Assembly: GCF_001592365.1 (NCBI RefSeq)
Contig: NZ_BCWU01000010.1
Span: 93,898 to 157,897, forward strand
From: Gordonia hydrophobica NBRC 16057
GTDB taxonomy: Bacteria; Actinomycetota; Actinomycetes; Mycobacteriales; Mycobacteriaceae
DNA length: 64,000 bases
Direction: 5' to 3'
Shown in pieces: positions 42,681 to 50,725 of this stretch (position 1 is the stretch's first letter; every line of letters begins with the position of its first letter). A program made the translations under genes and the position numbers. The notes under the pieces are model-generated. The model was not told where the DNA came from, did no database searches, and saw only the letters and a program-made list of their open reading frames with translations.

Positions 42681-43780
42681 CTACTTCCTCCTGGGTTCAG
42701 TTCGGTGAGATACCGGTCGACGAGTCCGACGACGGTGGTGGGGTAGCTGTGGGCCACCTCGACATCGAGACCGTCTCTGGCGAGAAGAACGGCCAGCCGG
42801 TTGTTGATGAGCGACAAGACGAATGCCGCCACGAGTTTGTAATAGGTGATGTCGCCGTCGACCCGACCGCCGAGCTCGACGTACCGGCGAGCGGTCTCAT
42901 CACTGTCGAGAACGCCGGGAGGGCGGCTGAAACCCATCGCTTCGCACAGGAATTCCTCGAACATCAGCCACCAGCCGAGATCGATCTCCGGCGGTCCGGT
43001 AGTCGCGGTCTCCCAGTCGAAGAGAGCGGCGACTGACATGTCGTCGGCGAACGACATGTTGCCCACGCGGGCATCGCCCCACACCACTGCTTCCCTCGCG
43101 GTGGCAGGCGCCTCGGTCAGGATGACGTCGAAGGCCCTCGCCAGCGTCTCCGGCCCGACCACCAGATCGGCACGGGCCCACTCGAACCACTTTCTGAGGT
43201 TGTCGAGGTAGCGGTCGAGTGCTGTCGCTCCGGTCGCGGGATCGGCGCGCAAGAACTCCAGCACGTCCGGATCGTCGATTCGGTGGAGGGCGACCAATGA
43301 CTGAATCGCATTGTCGTACAGCAGCCCTCGCTGCTCCGGCGAGAGTTCGGTGGTCCAGCCGCGCTTGTGCCAGCTGGGTACGTCGGATGGCGTGCGGCCG
43401 GTGACTCGACGCATCAGGTAGAACGGGGCGCCAAGGACCGACGGGTCGTGTTCGATCCACATGATCTCCGGGACCGCGATGCCGGCCATTCCGCCCAGGC
43501 GCTGCATGATCTCGGCTTGCCGGGGTGCGTCCGGTGTCGTGAACAGCTGGTGATCCGCCGCCTGCATGCGGAGCACCAGGTCCGCCTCCTGCCGGGTTCC
43601 GGTGGCGTCGGTCCACGTTGCAGTGAGAAACACCGTCTTGCCCGAATATCCGGCGTCCGGCGCCGAGAAGTCCGAGATCTCGAAGTCGGAGCTACCCGGG
43701 GCGATGTGCTCGGGGAGCCAGGAGTTCAGGACCTCGTGTGCGCCGTCCCCGAGATCGCCTCGGCTCGGTGTGTACGTCAT
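42677..43780 (-). CDS. Phosphotransferase-family (APH-like) protein
   Basis: The 367-aa protein has the APH kinase fold: the catalytic-loop sequence VVWGDARVGNMSF (the usual HGD is WGD here) and the metal-binding LFDWETATTGPPEIDLGWW. Such proteins in actinobacterial acyl-CoA clusters are thought to phosphorylate small substrates, not antibiotics. ATG 43780 follows GGAAGG. It heads a leftward operon with the MaoC pair and the tandem TetR, and diverges from an LLM oxidoreductase. Confidence 0.8.
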   Translation of the reverse strand: MTYTPSRGDLGDGAHEVLNSWLPEHIAPGSSDFEISDFSAPDAGYSGKTVFLTATWTDATGTRQEADLVLRMQAADHQLFTTPDAPRQAEIMQRLGGMAGIAVPEIMWIEHDPSVLGAPFYLMRRVTGRTPSDVPSWHKRGWTTELSPEQRGLLYDNAIQSLVALHRIDDPDVLEFLRADPATGATALDRYLDNLRKWFEWARADLVVGPETLARAFDVILTEAPATAREAVVWGDARVGNMSFADDMSVAALFDWETATTGPPEIDLGWWLMFEEFLCEAMGFSRPPGVLDSDETARRYVELGGRVDGDITYYKLVAAFVLSLINNRLAVLLARDGLDVEVAHSYPTTVVGLVDRYLTELNPGGSR

Positions 43781-43836
43781 GCGACTACCCTTCCAGTGGG
43801 TCGAACGCCCGCGGAGCAACTCGGCGACGAACGGCC

Positions 43837-43866
43837 TTCCCTAAAGTGACCAACACTGTCAGAATA
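43837..43866. promoter_or_regulatory. Shared promoter/operator element, copy A
   Basis: GTGAC (43846) and TGTCAGAAT (43857) flank six bases. CAGAAT (43860) could be a -10 box 17 bases after TTCCCT (43837), which would put the start of transcription at or near ATG 43872 (leaderless). See the findings for related copies. Confidence 0.5.
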
Positions 43867-43871
43867 GGGGT

Positions 43872-44954
43872 ATGAGCGACGGAAAATCCAGCATTGCCGA
43901 AAACGCGCAGGGCCCGGCCCGGAAGACGGTGCCGCCGGAAGCGCCGGCCCTCGGCGCCTACACACTGCCCGGCCGAGTTCCCGATCCCCGGCCGGCGATC
44001 GGGCAGGCGATCGAAGCAGAGCGCTTGGGATTGAGCACGCTGTGGCTGAGTGAGCGCTGGGGCACTAAGGATTTCGGTGTGCTGTCCGGGGCGATCGGCC
44101 AGGCGACGGACACGATCAAGATCGCAGCCGGGATAACCCACTTTCAGTCCCGACACCCGGCCATCCTCGCTTCGATGGCGATGACGGCCCAGGCCATGTC
44201 GAACGGGCGGATCATCATCGGGATCGGGCGCTCGGTCGACGCGATGTGGAAGGCCGTAGGGCTGCCTCCGTCGACGAACGCCTCGATCATCGACTCGCTC
44301 GAGATCTTCCGGAGGCTCTGCAGTGGCGAGAAGGTCAAATACGACGGACCTGCAGGCAAGTACCCGTCCCTGCGCCTGACTGATGTCCCGGACCAGCCGA
44401 TCCCGCCGGTCGTGTTCGCCGCGATCGGTCCGAAAGGCCTCGGAATCGCGGGCCGCCATTTCGATGGAGTGCTGCTGCATCCGTTCTTGACGCCGTCCGC
44501 GGTCGGTCGGTCCGTGCAACTCGTACGCGAGGCGGAGAAAGAGGCGGGCCGCCCGTCCGGGTCCGTGAAGATCTATGCGACCGTGGTCGTCGCATCGGGT
44601 CTCGATCCCGCCGAGGAGATGGCGGTCGTCGGCGGGCGAGCAGTGACGTATTACCAGATCCCCGGCCTAGGAGAACAGCTGGCGAGGGCCAACGGCTGGT
44701 CGTTCGACGGCCTCACCGCGCTCCGTGCGCATCCGCACCTGGCCGGCGTCCGCGGAGCGGTGGATTCGGTCCGGACGCGCGAGCAGCTCACCGAGGTGGC
44801 GGAGTCCTTGCCCGAGGAATGGATCCGGTCGGCGTCGGCGGTGGGTTCGCCGAGTGACTGCTGGGCGGCGTTCGAGCGGTACCGGGAGGCCGGTGCCGAC
44901 GAACTGGTTCTGCACGGCAGCACTCCCGATCAACTGGCTCCGCTTTTCGACTGA
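43872..44954 (+). CDS. LLM-class (luciferase-like) oxidoreductase
   Basis: The 360-aa TIM-barrel protein has TLWLSERWGTKDFGVLSGAIGQAT, ITHFQSRHPAILASMAMTAQAMSNGRIIIGIGRS and PPVVFAAIGPKGLGIAG, as in F420-dependent reductases and dehydrogenases. It has a 25-residue Pro/Ala-rich N-terminal extension. The promoter element ends six bases before ATG 43872, leaving no room for a standard ribosome site, so a leaderless mRNA is likely. Confidence 0.85.
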   Translation: MSDGKSSIAENAQGPARKTVPPEAPALGAYTLPGRVPDPRPAIGQAIEAERLGLSTLWLSERWGTKDFGVLSGAIGQATDTIKIAAGITHFQSRHPAILASMAMTAQAMSNGRIIIGIGRSVDAMWKAVGLPPSTNASIIDSLEIFRRLCSGEKVKYDGPAGKYPSLRLTDVPDQPIPPVVFAAIGPKGLGIAGRHFDGVLLHPFLTPSAVGRSVQLVREAEKEAGRPSGSVKIYATVVVASGLDPAEEMAVVGGRAVTYYQIPGLGEQLARANGWSFDGLTALRAHPHLAGVRGAVDSVRTREQLTEVAESLPEEWIRSASAVGSPSDCWAAFERYREAGADELVLHGSTPDQLAPLFD

Positions 44955-44973
44955 GACGAACAGGGCGGCGTTT

Positions 44974-45002
44974 TTGCCTTAGAGTGACGTTACTGCCAGA
45001 AT
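44974..45002 (+). promoter_or_regulatory. Shared promoter/operator element, copy B
   Basis: TTGCCT (44975), GTGAC (44984) and TGCCAGAAT (44994) reproduce the element of copy A with a five-base spacer. TTGCCT and CAGAAT are 16 bases apart and could be -35 and -10 boxes. It precedes the aldehyde dehydrogenase gene. Confidence 0.5.
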
Positions 45003-45071
45003 CGAACGCATTCGGTGAGCGGCGGCCGCATGCCGGCTCCGACGCCGGCGGCGAAGACTGAGAGGTTGCAC

Positions 45072-46508
45072 GTGTACGAATACGAAGGCATGTACGTGTC
45101 GGGCGAATGGATCCCGACGTCTGGGCCGACGATCGAGGTCCGTTCTCCGGCGGACGGAGAACTGCTCGGCCGGGTCAGCGAGGCAAGTGCCGACGATGTC
45201 GATGCCGCCGTCAAGTCAGCGCGCACCGCACTCGACAGCGGACCGTGGCAGAGCAGTACGCCCGCCGAGCGTGCCGCGGCGATTACTGCGCTGGCCGACG
45301 CGATCGAATCCCGGACCAAGCTGCTTGCCGACGTGGTCTCCGCCGAGGTCGGTTCGCCGCGCAAGTGGGCGACGTTCGGTCAGTTGGCCACCACGCTGGG
45401 CGTCTTCCGTGCCTGCGCCGCCATCGTTCCCGACTTCGAGTTCCAGGCGAGGCGGCCCTCGGTGATGGGTGGTGAAGTCCTGGTCAATCAGGTTCCCGTC
45501 GGCGTCGTCGGCGCGATCGTGCCGTGGAACGCGCCACTGTTCACCACTGCGCTGAAGATGGCACCGGCGCTCGCCGCTGGATGCACCATCGTCCTGAAGC
45601 CGTCGCCGGACGCACCGCTTGCGGTCTCGATGTTGGCCGAATGCATCGAGGAGGCCGGCATCCCGGCGGGGGTGATCAACATTGTCTCCGGTGCTGTCGC
45701 GACTGGAGAGGCGCTGGTGGCGCACCCGGGCGTGGACAAGATCAGCTTCACCGGATCGACCGGTGCAGGTAAGCAGATCGGTGCCGCGTGCGCTGCGGAC
45801 ATCCGTCGGGTGACCCTCGAACTCGGGGGTAAGTCGGCTGCTGTCGTCCTCGACGATATCGTGGTCGATTCGAAACTCATCGACGGTCTGGTCACTGGCG
45901 TGATGGCCAACAACGGTCAGATTTGCGCTGCTCAGACTCGAATTCTGGTGCCGAGAAGTCGCTACGATGAGATCCTCGAACCATTTACTGCGGCCGTCTC
46001 GGCGATGAAGATCGGAGACCCGGCCGAACGTGACACCGAGGTCGGGCCGGTCATCAATGAGATCGCCCGGGACCGGATCGAGGCTGCGGTCGCCCATGCG
46101 GTTGCAGAAGGCGCTCGGGTGGTCACCGGTGGAACACGGCCCGAAGGATTGGACAGCGGATCGTACGTCAGCCCGACAGTGCTCGCGGACGTGCGCAACG
46201 ACATGACGATTGCACGCAACGAACTGTTCGGTCCGGTTGCGGTGGTGATCGCCTTCGATGACGACGACGAAGCGGTTGCCCTGGCCAATGATTCCGAGTA
46301 CGGACTGGCGGGCGCGGTCTGGTCGGCGGATCCTGCGCGGGCGACGCGCGTCGCCTCCCGCATGGAAACCGGTTCGGTGTCGATCAATTCGCCGGCGCCG
46401 ATGGACTTCGGAAGTCCCTTCGGCGGCTTCAAGAAATCAGGTATCGGACGCGAGGGCGGTCCAGAGGGCATTGCGGACTACCTCGAAGCACAATCGATCA
46501 TTCTCTGA
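45072..46508 (+). CDS. NAD(P)-dependent aldehyde dehydrogenase
   Basis: The 478-aa protein has all ALDH landmarks: PWNAPLFTTALKMAPALAAGCTIVLKPSP, FTGSTGAGKQI, the general base in TLELGGKSA, the catalytic cysteine in NNGQICAAQTR and ELFGPVAVV. It oxidises an aldehyde to the acid, fitting after the alcohol dehydrogenase encoded next. GTG 45072 with AGAGG upstream gives the normal length; the frame from GTG 45015 adds 19 residues without a ribosome site. Confidence 0.92.
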   Translation: MYEYEGMYVSGEWIPTSGPTIEVRSPADGELLGRVSEASADDVDAAVKSARTALDSGPWQSSTPAERAAAITALADAIESRTKLLADVVSAEVGSPRKWATFGQLATTLGVFRACAAIVPDFEFQARRPSVMGGEVLVNQVPVGVVGAIVPWNAPLFTTALKMAPALAAGCTIVLKPSPDAPLAVSMLAECIEEAGIPAGVINIVSGAVATGEALVAHPGVDKISFTGSTGAGKQIGAACAADIRRVTLELGGKSAAVVLDDIVVDSKLIDGLVTGVMANNGQICAAQTRILVPRSRYDEILEPFTAAVSAMKIGDPAERDTEVGPVINEIARDRIEAAVAHAVAEGARVVTGGTRPEGLDSGSYVSPTVLADVRNDMTIARNELFGPVAVVIAFDDDDEAVALANDSEYGLAGAVWSADPARATRVASRMETGSVSINSPAPMDFGSPFGGFKKSGIGREGGPEGIADYLEAQSIIL

Positions 46509-46545
46509 CGTTTCATCAGAAACGCAATGCGGAAGGATAAATCAG

Positions 46546-47709
46546 ATGGAGACCAAGGCAGCGGTCCTGTGGGAGCGTAATACCCCCTGGCAGATCGAAA
46601 CCATCGAGCTCGATGCTCCCAAGGAGCAGGAGGTGCTCGTCGAGCTGCATGCTTCGGGGATGTGTCACTCCGATGAGCACATCGTGACCGGCGACATGCC
46701 GTTCCGGTTGCCCTGCATCGGCGGACACGAGGGCGCGGGAGTGGTGAAGCAGGTCGGCTCACACGTGTCTTGGCTCGAGCCGGGTGACCATGTGGTGTTC
46801 GGATTCATACCGTCATGCGGACGGTGCCCGTCGTGTTCCAACGGGCACCAGAATCTGTGCGACCTGGGCGCCAAGATCTATGGTGGCAATCAGATCCAGG
46901 ACGATACGTCGCGCCACCATACGAAGGGCGAGGATCTCGCGCTCGCCTGCGGCGTCGGTTCCTTCGCCTATCACACCGTGGTCAACGAGGCCACCTGCAT
47001 CAAGATCGAACCGCACCACCCCCTCGACCGGGCGTGCCTGCTCGGTTGCGGCTTCATCACCGGATGGGGTTCGTCGGTCTACACGGCCGACGTTCAGCCG
47101 GGAGAGAACGTGGTCATCGCAGGTGTCGGTGGCATCGGCGCAGCCGCAGTGCAGGGCGCAAAGCTTTCCGGTGCACGGACGATCACCGTCATCGACCCCT
47201 CGGAGTACAAGCGCGAGATCGCGCTGTCCATGGGCGCGACGCACGTCGCGGAGTCGTGGGAGGAAGCCGAGGGCGTGGTCGCCGAGGCGACCTGGCACCG
47301 GGGCGCCGACAAGTTCATCTGCTCCATGGGCGTCGGTGAAGGGCGTTTGATCGCCAAGGCTCTGGCGATGACGGCCAAGCGAGGCCGGCTCATCGTCACC
47401 AACATCCACCCGATGCTCGAGCGGGACGTCTCGGTCAACCTCATGGACCTCACCCTGCAGGAAAAGCAGATCGTCGGCAGCCTGTACGGTTCGGCGAATC
47501 CCCGTGCCGATATCCCGAAGATCCTGGAACTGTGGAGTGGTGGCCTCGTCGACCTCGAATCCATGGTGACTCGCAGTTACCCGCTCGAGGCTGTCAACGA
47601 CGGCTACGACGACATGCGCGCGGGCCGGAATGTCCGGGGCATCCTTCGCTACCCGGCTGCTGAGGCGGCGGATGCGCAGGCTCGCGAAGCCGCTCCCGCA
47701 GGGGCCTGA
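46546..47709 (+). CDS. Zinc alcohol dehydrogenase, NDMA-dependent type
   Basis: The 387-aa protein is a zinc MDR enzyme: GMCHSDEH and GGHEGAGVV (catalytic zinc), CGRCPSCSNGHQNLC (structural zinc), and the dinucleotide fold VIAGVGGIGAAAVQGAKLSGA. The N-terminus METKAAVLWERNTPW and overall sequence fit the NDMA-dependent actinobacterial group, whose bound nicotinamide is thought to be re-oxidised through mycofactocin. It would oxidise the alcohol made by the P450s. ATG 46546 follows AAGGA, 37 bases after the aldehyde dehydrogenase. Confidence 0.88.
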   Translation: METKAAVLWERNTPWQIETIELDAPKEQEVLVELHASGMCHSDEHIVTGDMPFRLPCIGGHEGAGVVKQVGSHVSWLEPGDHVVFGFIPSCGRCPSCSNGHQNLCDLGAKIYGGNQIQDDTSRHHTKGEDLALACGVGSFAYHTVVNEATCIKIEPHHPLDRACLLGCGFITGWGSSVYTADVQPGENVVIAGVGGIGAAAVQGAKLSGARTITVIDPSEYKREIALSMGATHVAESWEEAEGVVAEATWHRGADKFICSMGVGEGRLIAKALAMTAKRGRLIVTNIHPMLERDVSVNLMDLTLQEKQIVGSLYGSANPRADIPKILELWSGGLVDLESMVTRSYPLEAVNDGYDDMRAGRNVRGILRYPAAEAADAQAREAAPAGA

Positions 47710-48012
47710 AGTCCCGGTCTGATCTGTTCGCCGGCGCCTCGGCTGCTGGCCGCCGTGACTTGGTGAGCGGCTATCTGACTGGTTGTACATACAAGTATGC
47801 GCAGAGTGCGTTGCGGGTCGCTGTCGACATGTGGGCAAAAATACTGATCCAGGGGGGTGCCTATGCTCGCCGGGACGCGGCGTGGACTACATCCCGTGAA
47901 GGCAATCTGACGGTGTGATCACAAGTGGTAGCCTGACTTCTCGTGACCGGCGTCACGACCGGCACCACCTACGCCACCGGGGAGACCGGTGGCATTCGGA
48001 AGGAGCTGCACA
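47710..48012 (+). promoter_or_regulatory. 303-bp non-coding region with several palindromes
   Basis: Three symmetric sites lie before the DUF35 gene: TGTGATCACA (47914-47923), TCGTGAC-N4-GTCACGA (47941-47958) and GCCACCGG-N5-CCGGTGGC (47973-47993). The last could hide the leader and is 20 bases before ATG 48013. The 5' half shows nothing clear. Confidence 0.45.
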
Positions 48013-48426
48013 ATGTCAACGGAGACAGGACGGATGCTTCCGGAGGTGACTCTGGAATCCACGGCCTTCTGGACCGGTGGATTCGAGGGTGAACTCCGCA
48101 TCTACCGCTGCCAGGATTGCCGTGGCTGGATTCATCCTCCGGTAGGGGCATGCTGGCGCTGCCGAAGCCGGAACGTTGGTCCCGAGGCGGCCTCCGGGCG
48201 AGCGCGGATCGCCTCGTTCACCATCAACCACCACCCATGGCTCCCCGCTTTCCCGCCGCCGTATGTGATCGCGGTCGTCGAACTCGACGACCAGCCGGAC
48301 GTGCGTCTGACGACATGCATTGTCGAGATCGACCCCGACGCGGTCGAGATCGGGATGCCTGTCGAGGTCGTCTTCGAAGCGCACGATGACGTGTCCCTGC
48401 CCTTCTTCAGGCCGGTGGCGGCATGA
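48013..48426 (+). CDS. DUF35 / zinc-ribbon OB-fold protein, partner of the thiolase-fold protein
   Basis: The 137-aa protein has an N-terminal rubredoxin-like zinc ribbon (C33-x2-C36 and C47-x2-C50) and an OB fold (RIASFTINHHPWLPAFPPPYVIAVVELDD). DUF35 proteins bind acyl-CoA and form complexes with thiolase-fold enzymes; in sterol catabolism the DUF35 part of ChsH2 binds the aldolase Ltp2. Here the thiolase gene overlaps it by four bases, strong evidence for a complex. ATG 48013 follows AAGGAG. Confidence 0.9.
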   Translation: MSTETGRMLPEVTLESTAFWTGGFEGELRIYRCQDCRGWIHPPVGACWRCRSRNVGPEAASGRARIASFTINHHPWLPAFPPPYVIAVVELDDQPDVRLTTCIVEIDPDAVEIGMPVEVVFEAHDDVSLPFFRPVAA

Positions 48427-49607
48427 GCTTCGTAGACGATAAAGCAGTCATCAGTGGCATCGGCCAGTCCCAGATCGGGCGGCGTATCGGCCGTTCCGGG
48501 ATCGATCTGGCACTCGAAGCCGCCGAGCGGGCCGTGGCGCACGCCGGCTTGACCTACGACGATATCGACGGAGTGGCGAGTTACCCCGGCCCGGTCCAGG
48601 CTGAGGGTGGGTTCGTCGGCGCGACCACGCATGACGTACGCGACGCATTCGGGCTCAAAACCAAGTGGCATGTCAGCGGAGTGGAGACCTCCGGGCAGAT
48701 CGGCACACTGCTCGATGCGGCCGCAGCGATCTCGTCCGGCCGGGCCACCCATGTCTTGTGCTTCCGTTCGGTATGGGAGGCCACCGCGCAGGCTTCGGGT
48801 CGTGCGCAGGCGCTGGCCGGAGCGGCCGTGCGGGCCTCGGGTCACGCCGAGTTCCGGATGCCGTTCGGAGCTGCATCGCCCGCCAACTGGATCGGCATGT
48901 ACGCCCAACGCTATATGTATGAATTCGGTTTGACGCGTGAGCATCTCGGGAAGCTGGTCATCAATGCCCGCAACAACGCGGCGTTGAATCCCAATGCGAT
49001 CTACAGCCAGCCGATGTCGATGGACGACTATCTGAATGCGCGAATGATCTCGACTCCGATGGGTCTCTACGACTGCGACGTACCGTGTGACGGCGCGACC
49101 GCGATAATCTTGTCACGGCGAGAAGAAACCGGTGGTTTGAAACAGGTACCGATCACCATCGAGGCGGCGGGTTCGGCACTGTACGAGCGGCACACGTGGG
49201 ATCAGCGGACCGACTTCACCACCATGGCGGCGCACGATGCGGCCGCTTCGATGTGGGACGGCACCGACCTGACGCCGGCCGACGTCGACTTCGCCACGCT
49301 CTATGACGGATTCAGCTACCTGTGCTCCCAGTGGATCGAAGCGCTCGGATTCGCCGACCACGGGAAGGTCGGCGACTTCCTCGACGACGAGGGCTACTAC
49401 GCGCTCGACGGCACGCTGCCGATCAACCCGCACGGTGGACAGCTGTCGGCCGGTCGGCTGCACGGCTACGGGTTCCTCCACGAAGCCTGTACGCAACTGT
49501 GGCGGCAAGCCGGTGACCGTCAGATCAAGAAGGATGTGTCAGTGGCCGCCGTCGGGATCGGCGGCGGGCCCGAGGCCGGGTCCATGCTCCTGCGTATCGG
49601 CGACTGA
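48423..49607 (+). CDS. Thiolase-fold protein, Ltp2-like aldolase candidate
   Basis: The 394-aa protein has the thiolase fold (LALEAAERAVAHAGLTYDDIDGV; CDGATAIILSRREE; INPHGGQLSAGRLHGYG), but the region that carries the nucleophilic cysteine reads HVSGVETSGQIGT, without Cys. In Ltp2-type proteins, tyrosines replace thiolase chemistry and a retro-aldol cleavage releases a propionyl- or acetyl-CoA piece. Tyr residues here in TLYDGFSYLCSQW and GRLHGYGFLHEA are candidates. The coupled DUF35 gene supports this. A lipid-transfer or biosynthetic role is the alternative. Confidence 0.85.
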   Translation: MSFVDDKAVISGIGQSQIGRRIGRSGIDLALEAAERAVAHAGLTYDDIDGVASYPGPVQAEGGFVGATTHDVRDAFGLKTKWHVSGVETSGQIGTLLDAAAAISSGRATHVLCFRSVWEATAQASGRAQALAGAAVRASGHAEFRMPFGAASPANWIGMYAQRYMYEFGLTREHLGKLVINARNNAALNPNAIYSQPMSMDDYLNARMISTPMGLYDCDVPCDGATAIILSRREETGGLKQVPITIEAAGSALYERHTWDQRTDFTTMAAHDAAASMWDGTDLTPADVDFATLYDGFSYLCSQWIEALGFADHGKVGDFLDDEGYYALDGTLPINPHGGQLSAGRLHGYGFLHEACTQLWRQAGDRQIKKDVSVAAVGIGGGPEAGSMLLRIGD

Positions 49608-49630
49608 CCGAAGGTCACGAACCATTCGCT

Positions 49631-49666
49631 CGTGGTGTCCGTCCGCAACGGCGGACGGACACCACG
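49631..49666. terminator. Bidirectional terminator hairpin
   Basis: A perfect 16-bp stem (49631-49646 with 49651-49666) with an AACG tetraloop lies between the convergent thiolase-fold and SDR genes. Confidence 0.88.
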
Positions 49667-49718
49667 AATCCGTTTGGGCGAGTGCAGCTCTGACGAGGAC
49701 GGACTCTCCTCGCGTCGG

Positions 49719-50510
49719 TTAGAAGTTCGTACCGCCATCGATGTTGATGAGCGATCCTGTCAGGTATCCGGCGCGCGGCGAGAGCAGGAATGCGATCAGT
49801 TCGCCTACCTCCTCGGGCTTGCCGGGCCGGCCCAGGGCGGCGTCGAAGCCCCATTCCTCGACCATGACCCGCTCGAGGGCCGTCTCCACCGGATAGCCGC
49901 GCTGCTCGGCGAGCTGAAGGCGCAGCGCCGCGAGGGGCGCGGTCTCCACGGCTCCCGGGCAGACGCAGTTCGCCCGGATACCGTCCTTGCCGTAGGTCTT
50001 GGCGATTCCCTTGGTGAAGACTGCGACGCCGCCTTTGAGAGAGGCGTAGGGAAGCCTGGCGATCTCCGGAGATCGGATCGAGTAGGCGGCAGTCGTGACG
50101 ATGGTTCCGCGTGTCTCGATCAGGTGCGGCAGAGCGGCCTCGACCGATCGTGTCGTGGCGAGAAGCACGTCGCGGAACGCCGACACCCAGACGTCGTCCG
50201 AGGATTCGACCGGGACCATACCTTCAGTACCCATCGTGACGGCCAACCCGTCGATCCCGCCGAGCAGCTCGGCGGCCTCATCGATGGCGGACTGAGCGCC
50301 GCCGGGGGCGCTCACATCGTGACTGATCCCGATCGCTTTTGCGGCGCCGGCTTCCTCGGCGGCGCGGGCAGCGGCCTGGGCCCGGTCCGCGTCGCGGCCG
50401 ACGAGAACCACCGAAGCTCCGTCGCCCGCGAGTGCCTGGGCCGTAGCGGACCCCATTCCTGCAGTGCCGCCTACCAGCACGTAGCGCTTGTCCCGTATCC
50501 CCAGATCCAT
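49719..50510 (-). CDS. Short-chain dehydrogenase/reductase
   Basis: The 263-aa SDR has GGTAGMGSATAQAL, TTAAYSI (serine region), the YASLKGG active site with Tyr and Lys, and TGSLINIDGGTNF. It likely acts as a 3-hydroxyacyl-CoA or alcohol dehydrogenase. ATG 50510 is chosen because AAGGTGG lies upstream; the frame opens further to 50537. The divergent gap to the amidohydrolase holds two copies of the shared element. Confidence 0.88.
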   Translation of the reverse strand: MDLGIRDKRYVLVGGTAGMGSATAQALAGDGASVVLVGRDADRAQAAARAAEEAGAAKAIGISHDVSAPGGAQSAIDEAAELLGGIDGLAVTMGTEGMVPVESSDDVWVSAFRDVLLATTRSVEAALPHLIETRGTIVTTAAYSIRSPEIARLPYASLKGGVAVFTKGIAKTYGKDGIRANCVCPGAVETAPLAALRLQLAEQRGYPVETALERVMVEEWGFDAALGRPGKPEEVGELIAFLLSPRAGYLTGSLINIDGGTNF

Positions 50511-50530
50511 TGATCGACCACCTTCCTTTA

Positions 50531-50547
50531 GTGACATTTATGTCAGA
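50531..50547. promoter_or_regulatory. Shared element, copy E (perfect TGACAT/ATGTCA palindrome)
   Basis: GTGAC-N5-TGTCAGA, with the inner TGACATTTATGTCA a perfect 6-bp inverted repeat (2-base centre). It lies 21 bases before the SDR start on the minus strand and is the most symmetric copy of the element. Confidence 0.55.
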
Positions 50548-50643
50548 CAGACACGGTACTAGAGCGGGCCGAAGATTCGTGGGTAGATGCGATCTACAGC
50601 CGATTACACAGGTGAGTTGACAGCTGTGAGGGTGATCACTAGC

Positions 50644-50661
50644 GTGACGGACTGTCAGATA
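50644..50661 (+). promoter_or_regulatory. Shared element, copy D
   Basis: GTGAC (50644) and TGTCAGATA (50653) with four bases between, 65 bases before the amidohydrolase start. TTGACA lies further upstream at 50617. Confidence 0.45.
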
Positions 50662-50725
50662 CAGGGAAACGGGCCGGATCGAAGATGCCCCGCTTCTTTG
50701 ACAGTCACACGTAGCAGGAGGCACC

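Noticed and set aside
42677..43780. Aminoglycoside resistance function for the phosphotransferase-family proteins
   Set aside because: Both APH-fold proteins sit in acyl-CoA operons, and the family in this setting acts on metabolic intermediates; nothing in the sequence supports drug modification.
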